Positions 28,058 through 36,936 are shown, counted from the first letter of the stretch. The stretch is DNA of 63,492 nt from Taibaiella sp. (GCA_013815385.1 JACDGL010000014.1:1-63492), one strand, 5' to 3'. Notes: generated by a model not told the origin, from the sequence alone. Made by a program: numbers and translations.

Positions 28058-28819
28058 GTGCCAGCGATCTCTTTCCGAACGATAGATGATGTAGAATGGA
28101 ACATCGCTGATGACAATTCTTTCAGCCGTTTATACACGCATGTATGGAAGATCAATATTCCAGTGCATATCTCCAGATGTAATGATCTAAAGACGTTATT
28201 AAACAAGTTTGAGGAAGAACGCGCTGATAGGTACCGGCTATCTAAGGATAGGGATCGATTTATTATCAGTAGGGGTTGGTTAAAGATATTGCTGGCAAAG
28301 TACGCAGGAGTTTTGCCAGATGAAGTAGAATTCCTGCAAGGTGCAGATAAGAAGCCACACATGAAGGGTTCAGATTTTCATTATAATGTCTCCCATTCAG
28401 GTGACTGGATTTTGATTGCCATTTCCGGCCGGAAGGTAGGGATTGACATAGAGTACATAAACCCGGAGTTCGCATATAATGATATTCTGGATCAATGTTT
28501 TAGCAGTCAGGACGCAGGGCGTATACTCACAGATAGAGATTCGCGCGTATTATTTTATAACTGGTGGACAAGAAAGGAAGCATTGCTGAAGTCCAGCGGA
28601 AAAGGCTTAGACGATGATCTTCCCGCTATCCCCTGTGCCGATGGGCAGCATTTGGTTAGCTCATCCATGATCTTATCAGAAGAAGATGTTCTGGTAGGTA
28701 GTTTCAGGGTGGCAGAGGGGTACGTTGGCAGTATTGCCTGCATACAACCTGTAAACCAGATAGCGTTTTGGGATGTTAATAGGAAAGAAAATATGTTAGA
28801 TAAGTATCTAAACTGTTAA
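28058..28819 (+). CDS. Sfp-type 4'-phosphopantetheinyl transferase
   Basis: The 253-residue protein (GTG start) shows the two PPTase signatures: KVGIDIEYIN, with the Mg2+-binding Asp and Glu, and NWWTRKEALLKSSGKGL. Upstream is the FHYNVSHSGDW segment with the CoA-contacting His. It transfers phosphopantetheine from CoA to the serines of carrier proteins. It lies 27 bases after the NRPS stop and is very probably the dedicated activator of the three carrier domains in this operon. Confidence 0.92.
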   Translation: MPAISFRTIDDVEWNIADDNSFSRLYTHVWKINIPVHISRCNDLKTLLNKFEEERADRYRLSKDRDRFIISRGWLKILLAKYAGVLPDEVEFLQGADKKPHMKGSDFHYNVSHSGDWILIAISGRKVGIDIEYINPEFAYNDILDQCFSSQDAGRILTDRDSRVLFYNWWTRKEALLKSSGKGLDDDLPAIPCADGQHLVSSSMILSEEDVLVGSFRVAEGYVGSIACIQPVNQIAFWDVNRKENMLDKYLNC

Positions 28820-28890
28820 TAAAAATTTTAATTCTACATTTTTTTCGTTCGAAAAGAATTTTCATACAATCTTTGTCAAAATTTTGAGCA

Positions 28891-29130
28891 ATGACTTATC
28901 CCGAAATAACACAGGATGACCTTTATGATTTAGGTTTTGAACCCCTGGTAACTGATAATAGTAAATCTATAGATTACGAACATAAAGCATCAGGCATACG
29001 TTTGTGGAAAGGGATGTTTAATCCTGATCCAGCTTCGCGCTCCTGGAAATGCGGGTATGGTAAAGAAAAGATACAGTTTGAAACTTTGGAGGAACTGAAA
29101 GCCTATATGGAGTCGAAAGGTGTAGAATAA
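28891..29130 (+). CDS. Small protein of unknown function
   Basis: The 79-residue soluble protein (MTYPEITQDDLYDLGFEPLV...) has no signal peptide, membrane segment or cysteine cluster beyond a single Cys. The middle (IRLWKGMFNPDPASRSWKCGYGKEKIQFETLEELKAYM) reads as a compact alpha/beta domain. I do not recognise a family. A 71-base gap with an A/T-rich leader separates it from the PPTase, so it probably has its own promoter and is not part of the biosynthetic operon. Confidence 0.55.
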   Translation: MTYPEITQDDLYDLGFEPLVTDNSKSIDYEHKASGIRLWKGMFNPDPASRSWKCGYGKEKIQFETLEELKAYMESKGVE

Positions 29131-29200
29131 ATTTATTGTATGCAACTTAGTCTCGCTATTTCCGGAAGGCATAGCGGGTTTATTTTATTAAGGGGAGTAA

Positions 29201-29611
29201 TTATTGTTTACGCTTGATGTAGCGGTCCAGGCTATATGTACCAGGCCCTGCCAGCAAGATAATAATGAAGCAAAGTAGGAATAAGGCTGCCGGCTGCCCT
29301 TTGCCAAATAGATCACCTCCCTGAGCCATAAATAAAGCAACCCCCATAGCAATGATCAGGGGTATGGCTGCTAAACGCGTAAATAATCCGACTATTAGCA
29401 GGATACTGCAAAACAATTCTGCAAATATGTTTAGCCCCAGAGAAATAGATGCGCTTAACCCCAAAAACTGAATGAACTTAGTTTTTATCTCCGAGAAATG
29501 AATAAACTTATCATATCCGTGGGGCATCATGAGGATACCGGCACCCAGGCGTAATATCAGTAATGCTAAGTTTAAGGTAATATTAGAGGGTGCGATGTTA
29601 TTATTTTTCAT
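29201..29611 (-). CDS. DoxX-family membrane protein
   Basis: The 136-residue protein has four membrane helices and the DoxX pattern LALLILRLGAGILMMPHGYDKF near the N terminus and FAELFCSILLIVGLFTRLAAIPL in the middle. DoxX/DoxD-type proteins are small quinol- or redox-associated membrane proteins; most have no assigned reaction. It is divergent from the type III PKS operon. Confidence 0.85.
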   Translation of the reverse strand: MKNNNIAPSNITLNLALLILRLGAGILMMPHGYDKFIHFSEIKTKFIQFLGLSASISLGLNIFAELFCSILLIVGLFTRLAAIPLIIAMGVALFMAQGGDLFGKGQPAALFLLCFIIILLAGPGTYSLDRYIKRKQ

Positions 29612-29695
29612 AGGAATATATACTTATTCATTTGTATAACAGCAATTTATAACTTGTTGGCATGAATATTTGATATCTAAACTGCTGGTAAAGAG

Positions 29696-29723
29696 TTTGC
29701 GTATATAATTACGCAAAGTAATT
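29696..29723. promoter_or_regulatory. Two overlapping palindromes upstream of the type III PKS
   Basis: TTTGCGTA at 29696-29703 and TACGCAAA at 29710-29717 form an 8-bp inverted repeat around TATAAT. The right arm is shared with a second inverted repeat, AATTAC at 29707-29712 and GTAATT at 29718-29723. The pair ends 12 bases before the PKS start codon. It looks like an operator for a dimeric regulator. No regulator gene is adjacent. Confidence 0.45.
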
Positions 29724-29735
29724 AAAGATAAAGAA

Positions 29736-30866
29736 ATGCCTCAAAACAATATTGTTCCATTAATACATACGATAGGTACCGCTATTCCACCGTTCAAGAT
29801 ATCACAGGAAACTCATCATGCTATTCTCGAGTCTGCAAATGGTATGAGCAGGGAAGAAAAGCTGCGTATGCGCAAGATATATAGTAAAAGTGGTATCAAA
29901 TACCGCCATAGCGTGCTCGATGAGTTTGACGGAGAAGATGTACCGCAAAATAAAATATTTCACCCCGCTGGTGACATCACTACTTCCGTTTCTCTAAGAA
30001 TGGGTATATATGAAAAATATGCCGCTGATCTTTGTAAACAGGCAGTATTGTGTTGTATGGAAGATTTACCCGAGTTGAAACGGGAAGAAATAACACATGT
30101 TATTACTTTTAGCTGCACTGGTATGTATGCCCCTGGCCTTGATGTGGAGCTTGTTGAAAAGCTCGGGTTGCAGAAAAACGTAGAGCGTACCTGTATCAAT
30201 TTTATGGGTTGCTACGCGGGTATCAACGCTTTAAAGAACGCCTATCATACAGCACGTTCACAGCCTGATGCGGTGATACTCCTTGCGGGGGTTGAGTTGT
30301 GCTCACTACATTATCAAAAGAGCAATGAGCAGGATCAGGTGATCGCTAATGCATTGTTTTCAGATGGTGCTGCCGCAGCAATAGTATCGGCAAGAAATTT
30401 TAATAAGAAAGAAAAGAAGCCGGCACTGGCATTACAGCATTTCTATACGGAATTTGATAATGCGGGTATAACAGATATGGTTTGGCGAATTGGTGATTTT
30501 GGTTTCGATCTCCGCCTCAGCCCCGATGTTCCGCATGTAGTGCAGGATAATATAGCGGCATTGGTACAGAAGCTTTTAGAAAAAGCGGATCTCACACAAG
30601 CGGAAATAGATCATTATGCAATACATCCGGGTGGTATGAAGATACTGGAAGCCTGCGAGCAGGCATTGGGCCTATCGCATGAGCAAAATGAGATATCCTA
30701 CAACATACTTTCTGAGTACGGCAATATGTCTTCTGTCACCATCTTATTTGTTCTTCAGGCGTATATACAAAATTTAAGCAATACGGATAAGGGACAAAAG
30801 ATCCTTGCATGTGCTTTCGGCCCCGGCCTCACTATGGAGTCTATGATCGTGGAAACTGTAATTTAA
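29736..30866 (+). CDS. Type III polyketide synthase (chalcone/stilbene synthase-like)
   Basis: The 376-residue protein has the complete Cys-His-Asn triad: Cys159 in MGCYAGINAL, His297 in AIHPGGMKIL and Asn330 in EYGNMSSVTI. It extends an acyl-CoA starter with malonyl-CoA and cyclises the chain without a carrier protein, so it does not need the neighbouring PPTase. With the following methyltransferase and flavoprotein genes the order matches Streptomyces srsABC, which makes alkylresorcinol-derived quinones. A phenolic lipid is the best guess. Resorcinol versus pyrone cannot be told from sequence. Confidence 0.93.
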   Translation: MPQNNIVPLIHTIGTAIPPFKISQETHHAILESANGMSREEKLRMRKIYSKSGIKYRHSVLDEFDGEDVPQNKIFHPAGDITTSVSLRMGIYEKYAADLCKQAVLCCMEDLPELKREEITHVITFSCTGMYAPGLDVELVEKLGLQKNVERTCINFMGCYAGINALKNAYHTARSQPDAVILLAGVELCSLHYQKSNEQDQVIANALFSDGAAAAIVSARNFNKKEKKPALALQHFYTEFDNAGITDMVWRIGDFGFDLRLSPDVPHVVQDNIAALVQKLLEKADLTQAEIDHYAIHPGGMKILEACEQALGLSHEQNEISYNILSEYGNMSSVTILFVLQAYIQNLSNTDKGQKILACAFGPGLTMESMIVETVI

Positions 30867-30871
30867 ACATT

Positions 30872-31570
30872 ATGCCTTCTTTCGGTGACCGCAGCACTTT
30901 ATTAGAGAAAATGGATGATCCTGCCGTTGCGGCAGAAGATACCCAGCGGGCATTACGCGAAGTCGCTTTTATTAATAAACACCTTGGTGGCTACAAGCTT
31001 GTATTGAATGCACTGAAGCATATGTCGTGGCCACTGAAAGAAGTTTCTATCCTTGATGTAGGTTGTGGCGGTGGCGATATGCTTTGTATGATAGCAGCAT
31101 GGGCCATTAGAAAGAAAAAAAGGGTAATGCTTACCGGAATAGACTGGAACCAGGTAATGGTTGATTTTGCCCAAAAAAGATCTGCATATTATCCCGGTAT
31201 ACAATTCAAAAAAATAAGTGTTTTTGATGATGCTTTAATGGATCAGCAAAGTGATATAGTTATCAATAGCCTTTTTTGCCACCATTTTGATAAGGATGCA
31301 TTAGTAGTGCTGGTTAAAAGGATGTATCAGTTAGCCGGTAATGCCGTAATTATAAACGACCTGGAGCGCAACTGGTTTGCCTACTATGCTATCAAGGGGC
31401 TTACCCGTGTATTCTCAAAGTCCTATCTTGTAAAGTACGATGCCCCATTATCCGTAGCGCGTGCCCTCACCCGCAGGGAATGGGAAGAGATTTTATCGCT
31501 GGCTGGCATCACTAACTACACACTCAGCCGGAAGTGGGCCTGGCGTTGGGAAATAATATTAAAAAAGTGA
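30872..31570 (+). CDS. Class I SAM-dependent methyltransferase
   Basis: The SAM-binding glycine motif is VSILDVGCGGGDMLC, followed by the acidic loop TGIDWNQVMVDFA. The protein has 232 residues. I chose the ATG at 30872 (MPSFGDRS), 5 bases after the PKS stop; the longer frame overlaps the PKS. Its place between a type III PKS and a flavoprotein suggests O- or C-methylation of the polyketide ring, as SrsB does. It ends one base before the next ATG. Confidence 0.88.
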   Translation: MPSFGDRSTLLEKMDDPAVAAEDTQRALREVAFINKHLGGYKLVLNALKHMSWPLKEVSILDVGCGGGDMLCMIAAWAIRKKKRVMLTGIDWNQVMVDFAQKRSAYYPGIQFKKISVFDDALMDQQSDIVINSLFCHHFDKDALVVLVKRMYQLAGNAVIINDLERNWFAYYAIKGLTRVFSKSYLVKYDAPLSVARALTRREWEEILSLAGITNYTLSRKWAWRWEIILKK

Positions 31571-31571
31571 A

Positions 31572-32744
31572 ATGACCGTATTGCAGGATGATCAGTCTTC
31601 GGTTAAAGCCAGCCATTACAATGTAATCATCATTGGCGGTGGGCTGGCAGGATTGATTTGCGCTATCAACTTATCTGCCTCCTATAAAGTACTTCTTATA
31701 GAAAAACATACTTATCCCTTCCACAAGGTATGTGGGGAATACATCAGCAATGAAGTGTTGCCCTATTTAATTTCATTAGGATTTGATCCATATGCGCATG
31801 GCGCTGTTAATATTAATAAGCTAAGGGTATCCACTCCATCTGGCCGTAATTTTTATGCACCGCTTGATCTGGGTGGGTTTGGCATCAGCCGGTATACGAT
31901 TGATAATGAACTGGCAAAGCTTGCTGCGCAAAAGGGGTGCGAGGTGATGACGGGCACACGTGTAAATGATGTGCAATTTGGATCAGATATTTTCATTGTT
32001 AAGACAAATAAGGACGGCATTTACACCGCTCCATTGGTGATAGGCAGCTACGGCAAGCGCGATGCCCTGGATAAAAGGCTGGACAGGGGTTTTATAAATA
32101 AACGCACACGCTACATGGGTGTAAAATATCATGTGCGTATGGATTATCCTGTTGACGAAATAGGGCTAGACAATTTTGAAGGCGGGTATTGCGGCATGTC
32201 GAAAATTGAAGGCAACGATTATAATATCTGTTATCTCTATAAACGCCAAAAAGTAAACTTCAGGTCAATAAAAGAGCTCGAAGAAAAAGTGTTATATAAA
32301 AATCCTCATTTAAAAAAAATATTGACCGAAGCCACGTATGTAAGGGAAGCGCCCGAGGTTATTAATGAGATCTGCTTTTCACCAAAGACACTGGTAGAGG
32401 ACCATATACTTATGTGCGGCGATACCGCAGGCCTTATCACTCCGCTGTGTGGTAATGGCATGTCTATGGCGATAGGGGCCGCTAAAATATTATCTGCCCT
32501 TATCCTTAAAACGAGTATCGAAGAAAATAAACCGCTGAATAAGCAGGAGCGGGCAGCATTGGAAAGCAACTATATAAAGCAATGGAAGCAGATGTATGGC
32601 AGCAGGCTGGTATGGGGCCGGGTGATACAGGTTTTCTTCGGCAATAAAATGATCACTGAAATATTTACCCGAAGTGTACACGCCATCAGGCCGCTGCGTA
32701 ACTGGCTAATCCGCCGGACACATGGCAGGGTCATAACTAATTAA
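31572..32744 (+). CDS. FAD-dependent oxidoreductase (geranylgeranyl-reductase / hydroxylase group)
   Basis: A Rossmann FAD motif VIIIGGGLAGLICAINL is followed by LLIEKHTYPFHKVCGEYIS and the second FAD motif ILMCGDTAGLITPLCGNGMSMAIGAA. The 390-residue length fits the group that includes aromatic hydroxylases and geranylgeranyl reductases. Third in the operon after the type III PKS and methyltransferase, it probably hydroxylates or oxidises the phenolic product, like SrsC. The family also contains saturases, so ring oxidation is inferred. Confidence 0.85.
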   Translation: MTVLQDDQSSVKASHYNVIIIGGGLAGLICAINLSASYKVLLIEKHTYPFHKVCGEYISNEVLPYLISLGFDPYAHGAVNINKLRVSTPSGRNFYAPLDLGGFGISRYTIDNELAKLAAQKGCEVMTGTRVNDVQFGSDIFIVKTNKDGIYTAPLVIGSYGKRDALDKRLDRGFINKRTRYMGVKYHVRMDYPVDEIGLDNFEGGYCGMSKIEGNDYNICYLYKRQKVNFRSIKELEEKVLYKNPHLKKILTEATYVREAPEVINEICFSPKTLVEDHILMCGDTAGLITPLCGNGMSMAIGAAKILSALILKTSIEENKPLNKQERAALESNYIKQWKQMYGSRLVWGRVIQVFFGNKMITEIFTRSVHAIRPLRNWLIRRTHGRVITN

Positions 32745-33467
32745 TTTGTTTTTAGCAGTAGATACATCCCTGTGTAGCCGGGTATGGTAGTGGAAAAACA
32801 TGCAAAAAGACCGCCAATGTGGATAACCACTACAGCCCTGCCGCTGCCATGGCTATTATAAGTTTTAAAAATATGGTAAGTAAGTATAACCGGTTATACT
32901 TTTACTACCATTTTACTACCAGAAAAGGTAAAGAAAAGTGCATTTACCCATGCAAAAGGTAAAGAAATTTATGTGTTGCACATTGTGATTTCAATATTTC
33001 AAAGAACTGCAGCTAAACTGATGGATGCAATATACTATTGCGTACATAGCGAAACCAAATAAAGATATCAACATCAACTTTTGGGTGTCGACTGCAGTCT
33101 CATTTATAGCTAAAGAGTTTATCACCAATTAAAGCGTGGGTTATTTACCAGAATATAATTAGCTGTTATGGTGATACTATGTTTGATAAAGAGAGATTTC
33201 ACAATAGATTTGATAATAATGAGGTATTAGAATTTTTTCAATGAGGGAGGTATTAAACGGATGCTAATAGAGTCGGTTTATTTATTGTCTGAGAATGTGA
33301 ACATGACCAAGGAGGAATTTGAAAATAGGATTAGCTTCTATTTAGAGAACCCTTATAATTATCCCAAGTCAACGCTTAAACAAATTGTCTTTGTCTTGTG
33401 AAAAAGCTTTGATGCAAGTAAGCAGAAGCACTGTAATGAGTAAAAAAATCTCTTCATATATATTATA
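32745..33467. other. 723-bp AT-rich gap with a repeat copy and short decayed frames
   Basis: The left half holds a dispersed repeat copy. The right half has only fragments. MFDKERFHNRFDNNEVLEFF runs from about 33181 and stops with TGA. A 46-residue frame at 33261-33401 (MLIESVYLLSENVNMTKEEF...) has no recognisable family. I see no RNA gene and treat this as decayed accessory DNA. Confidence 0.5.
32819..33070 (+). repeat. Diverged dispersed repeat, family A, copy 1
   Basis: It shares ordered blocks with 40892-41176: TGTGGATA, GGCTATTATnAGTTTTA followed by AAATATGGTAA, TTTTACTnCCATTTT, CAATATTTCAAAGAAC, GCAATATACTATT and CCAAATAAA. The order and orientation are the same in both copies. There is no long ORF and no clear terminal repeat. 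Confidence 0.65.
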
Positions 33468-33977
33468 TTAAAGCCTCTGATTGATGTCGAAAAATCCTTT
33501 TGTGATATCTACGCGTTGGTTACTATCGTTAATACCATGAAATTCAAAAGTGCCTGCAACAATGCTATCTTGTAATTTTGAAAAAATTAAATAGGATAGC
33601 GTAGTATCAGAATAGAAAGGGTGATCTTCAGATGAGGTTAAAATATATTCAGAAATAAACGAACCCCCAATTGATTCTGCTAAATAATATTTTACCCCTA
33701 CTACGGGTTTTGATGTATGGATAAACATATCTATGTCATCATTATAGGTATCCCTTATTGCAGCAAATATTTCGCATCGATTTGAAGCCTCCTCGAATCT
33801 AACCCCCGCTGGGTAAAATAAAGTACTTTTTCCGTTGTAAATGTGTGGAATTCCGTTTACTAAACATGCAAGGGAATTATATCCACTTTGAGTTGGATCA
33901 GGAAGCCCAGTACCATTATTTGGTTTTTTACAGCTGCTTATAGTCCCGATCAGAAGTATAGCTAAAACATATTTCAT
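33468..33977 (-). CDS. Lipoprotein of unknown function
   Basis: The 169-residue protein starts MKYVLAILLIGTISSC, an SPII signal with lipidation at Cys16. The mature domain (SLACLVNGIPHIYNGKSTLFYPAG...GTFEFHGINDSNQRVDITKGFFDI) looks like the DUF6252-type beta-sandwich lipoproteins of Bacteroidota, though that assignment is tentative. It lies in an AT-rich accessory patch with decayed DNA on both sides. Confidence 0.65.
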   Translation of the reverse strand: MKYVLAILLIGTISSCKKPNNGTGLPDPTQSGYNSLACLVNGIPHIYNGKSTLFYPAGVRFEEASNRCEIFAAIRDTYNDDIDMFIHTSKPVVGVKYYLAESIGGSFISEYILTSSEDHPFYSDTTLSYLIFSKLQDSIVAGTFEFHGINDSNQRVDITKGFFDINQRL

Positions 33978-34229
33978 AATCCTGAATTGTATAGTAATGT
34001 ATGCCTGTTTCTATTATGAAATTTTAATATTATTGTGACTTTGATGTAATCCCTAACCTTTAATCCTATAATGTTTTAAGAATCAATGGATTGTATTCAC
34101 AATGTGGAATATTACTATAATTAAGAGGTACTATTAGCAAGAAGCTATCCACCCATTGCAACGATCAATAACCACCTTTCACATGGTGTAATATATTAGC
34201 TCGAATAAATACCACTGGGTAGGAGTTGA
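33978..34229. other. Non-coding AT-rich spacer
   Basis: I see no gene, hairpin or RNA here. It separates a lipoprotein gene from the DUF2779 remnant that begins near 34230. Confidence 0.4.
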
Positions 34230-34582
34230 TACTTCACTAAGTCAAAGTTCAATCTTTCCATTGACTGTCTTACCAAACTTTCTACTCTGGTAAGGAGGAG
34301 TACGTTAACACCAAACTGGACAACGATTTCCTAACCGCTTCGGCCGAGGGTGGTTATCAGGTCGGTGAGGTATCTAAGTTATATTACCCAGATGGAATAC
34401 AAGTTACTGAGGTAGATACCGACTGGGCACTACAATAGATTGAGGAGTTGATGTTACGAGACCGAGTAACCATTTTTGAAGGCGTCTTCCGATATGAAAT
34501 TTTTTTAGTCCGTACTGATATAATAGTGGAAACACGGGTTTTCCTAATAGAAGCCAAGTCGAAGTCATGCGACTCGAATAAG
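34230..34582 (+). pseudogene. Decayed N-terminal remnant of a DUF2779 (PDDEXK-like nuclease) gene
   Basis: Read with one frame correction near 34278, the segment gives FTKSKFNLSIDCLTKL, then YSGKEEYVNTKLDNDF, EGGYQVGEVSKLYYPDGIQV, a TAG stop at 34436-34438, and ELMLRDRVTIFEGVFRY, FLVRTDIIV and FLIEAKSKSCDS. This is the start of DUF2779 proteins, whose VEVKAKS-type motif belongs to a PDDEXK nuclease core. The frameshift, the stop and the loss of the remaining ~400 residues show it is dead. No start codon is preserved. Confidence 0.7.
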
Positions 34583-34665
34583 ATTACTTCATTGAAGTAC
34601 CCTCCTCCTCATAAAAATAAAACAGTGTTGTCGTTTTATAAAAAAGGAATTCAGCTATTCTAATT

Positions 34666-35160
34666 TTATTTAGAAGCGTATTCCTTTACCTTGGCGAAAA
34701 CTTCTTCCTCGCCGCCTTCTTCGTAGCCCGAGTGCTGAAACACTACTTTACCGGTTTTATCTACAATAATGGTAAAAGGTACATTCTGGAAATTCATAGA
34801 GCGTTTAAGGTCTGAGTTTGGGTCAATAAGAAATGGGAATGTCCAGCCCTGCGATTTTGCATAGCTACGTACCAGACCCTCCGCACGCGATTCATCTATA
34901 GATACGGTTACATAATTAAAGTCGGCCTGCTTTTTCCAGTCAGCCATCTTTAAAGTAATGTTCTTTATTTCTTTCTTGCAGGGTACACACCATGTAGCCC
35001 AGAAGCTTATTACCGTTACTTTACCTTTCTCTATAGCCTGGTTAAAGGGCATTTTCCTTCCTGAATTCACATCTTTTATTTGTGTATTCGGTAATTCATT
35101 TTGCGCATGCACGGTAGCAAATATAAAAAGGGCTGCAAATGCTGCGATCAACTTTTTCAT
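34666..35160 (-). CDS. Exported TlpA-like thiol:disulfide oxidoreductase
   Basis: A signal peptide (MKKLIAAFAALFIFATVHAQ) precedes a thioredoxin fold with the active site WATWCVPCKK and the cis-Pro region VPFTIIVDKTGKVV. Such proteins keep periplasmic thiols reduced or recycle cytochrome c cysteines. I chose the ATG at 35160; the frame from 35220 adds a non-signal leader. It is divergent from the DUF6029 gene across 92 bases, an arrangement that suggests shared control. Confidence 0.88.
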   Translation of the reverse strand: MKKLIAAFAALFIFATVHAQNELPNTQIKDVNSGRKMPFNQAIEKGKVTVISFWATWCVPCKKEIKNITLKMADWKKQADFNYVTVSIDESRAEGLVRSYAKSQGWTFPFLIDPNSDLKRSMNFQNVPFTIIVDKTGKVVFQHSGYEEGGEEEVFAKVKEYASK

Positions 35161-35252
35161 AACTATTTGTTTTTTAGGATAATAAACCAAAACTTTGCCA
35201 AAAGTAAGACAAGCCTCCAATTTCGTTAATTTTTTAATAATTCCAATCTCAG

Positions 35253-36863
35253 ATGAGAAAGATATATCTGTTCCTTATCCTGTGTGCATGTTCTGTAGGG
35301 TCCTTTGCACAGGGTACCTTTTCAGGTGACTTCCAAATGAACCTAAACTTCTTCCAGCGCGACTCTTCGATCAAAGCATCGGGAAATCCCCTATACGATA
35401 ATTACCTGAATGGTAATGAAGGATGGCTGGATCTGCGGTACAATAACAATGGGTTTACCATATTTGCCCGCGCAGATATATTTAACAATTCGAACCTGAA
35501 AAATCCTACCCAGGCCAATACTGCTTTTGGCATCGGCGCCTGGTCGGTAAGCAAGGATATGAAAGACCTCAGCATTACTGTGGGCTATATCTATACCCAG
35601 ATAGGCAGCGGTATCCTATTCCGCGCGTACGAAGACCGTGGCCTGCTGATAGATAATGCCCTTGTGGGGATACAACTCAAATACAGACTGACAGATAATA
35701 TATCAATGAAAGGCTTTACAGGCCAGCAAAAAAACAATGACCTTGGTACTAATCCTCTCACCGTTAGCCAGCGCTATGCACCCATTATTAAAGGCTTCAA
35801 TATAGAGGGCGATTTTAGTTTGGGCAAAAAGCAAACAACCCATTTACTGCCCGGTATAGGAATATTGAACAGAACACTGGATCAGGCTTCAATGGATGCT
35901 GTAGTATCTACCATCAATGCACAGGATTTAAAGACAAGATTTGAGCCGATGTATAATATGTATGCGTTCAGCTTATACAATACATTGACGGTTGGTGATT
36001 TCTCCTGGTATGCGGAAGGTGTATACAAGACCCACGAAGCCATACTGGAAAATAACGCTCTAGTAGATAAGCCAGGGAATGTAGTATTTACCACGCTGGG
36101 CTATGCACGAAAAGGATTAGGGATCAACTTTACCGGTAAGCGCACCCAGGATTTCGTAATGCGTACCTCACCCAATGAGATACTGCTGAATGGTATGCTT
36201 AACTGGCAGCCAATAGTAGCCCGTATACGCCCGCAGCGCCTGATGTCGCGCTATACACCGGCCTCACAGGAAATATCGGAGATAGCCGGAGGGGTGGATG
36301 TATTGATAGCGCCCAGTGAGTACCTTAGCTTTATTACCAATTACACCCACATCAATACGCTGGATAATGTAGAGCTATACCGTGAACTATACCTTGAAGC
36401 GGACTACCAGGGATTTGACTCATGGGTACTGGAAGCAGGGATACAACTGATGCACTACAACCAACAGATATACCAGGTAAGGCCTAATGTGCCTATCATT
36501 ATAGCAGCTACCCCATTTGCTGAGGTTACTTACAAATTCGATAAGAAAAGATCGTTACGGGTAGAGGCGCAATACATGGATACAAAGCAGGATTATGGTT
36601 CATGGGTATTTGGGCTGGTGGAGTTTAATATAGCGCCAAAGTGGTCTATCTCCGCATCCGATATGTACAATGTAACGCCTAACTATGCTTTGGTCAATAA
36701 GGCTAACCATTATTATAATATCTACACTTCCTATACCAAAGGGCCGCACCGTTTCTCATTATCTTATGTGAAGCAGGTAGATGGTATTAACTGCACAGGT
36801 GGTGTTTGCCGGTACGAACCCGCATTTAGTGGTATCAAGGCCAATATAACTTCCAGCTTCTGA
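35253..36863 (+). CDS. DUF6029-like outer-membrane protein
   Basis: A signal peptide ending in SFAQ leads a 536-residue protein rich in aromatic, alternating strands (LDLRYNNNGFTIFARADIF, WVLEAGIQLMHYNQQIYQV, RFSLSYVKQVDG) and ending in Phe, like an outer-membrane beta-barrel. It looks like DUF6029, whose members are of unknown function. A hairpin terminator follows. It is divergently paired with a TlpA-like protein. Confidence 0.75.
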   Translation: MRKIYLFLILCACSVGSFAQGTFSGDFQMNLNFFQRDSSIKASGNPLYDNYLNGNEGWLDLRYNNNGFTIFARADIFNNSNLKNPTQANTAFGIGAWSVSKDMKDLSITVGYIYTQIGSGILFRAYEDRGLLIDNALVGIQLKYRLTDNISMKGFTGQQKNNDLGTNPLTVSQRYAPIIKGFNIEGDFSLGKKQTTHLLPGIGILNRTLDQASMDAVVSTINAQDLKTRFEPMYNMYAFSLYNTLTVGDFSWYAEGVYKTHEAILENNALVDKPGNVVFTTLGYARKGLGINFTGKRTQDFVMRTSPNEILLNGMLNWQPIVARIRPQRLMSRYTPASQEISEIAGGVDVLIAPSEYLSFITNYTHINTLDNVELYRELYLEADYQGFDSWVLEAGIQLMHYNQQIYQVRPNVPIIIAATPFAEVTYKFDKKRSLRVEAQYMDTKQDYGSWVFGLVEFNIAPKWSISASDMYNVTPNYALVNKANHYYNIYTSYTKGPHRFSLSYVKQVDGINCTGGVCRYEPAFSGIKANITSSF

Positions 36864-36897
36864 CGGCTTATATCTGATAAATCAGTTATTTTGTTTA

Positions 36898-36920
36898 CGG
36901 TTCCTTGTGGAACCGTTTTT
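36898..36920 (+). terminator. Terminator after the DUF6029 gene
   Basis: A CGGTTCC stem with a TTGT loop and GGAACCG is followed by TTTTTG. It contains the GTG at 36907 that would be an alternative nadB start, which argues against that start. Confidence 0.75.
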
Positions 36921-36936
36921 GTTTAAACATAGCATC

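Noticed and set aside
28891-29611. Small protein and DoxX as members of the NRPS/PKS cluster
   Set aside because: The small gene has a 71-base AT-rich leader of its own and DoxX is on the other strand. Neither family has a known biosynthetic role.
33261-33401. 46-residue ORF as a real small gene
   Set aside because: No ribosome site beyond a chance GGAGG, no family, and it lies in decayed DNA with broken frames around it.
36907-36936. GTG start for nadB
   Set aside because: The codon lies inside a terminator hairpin, and the ten extra residues are unlike the family.
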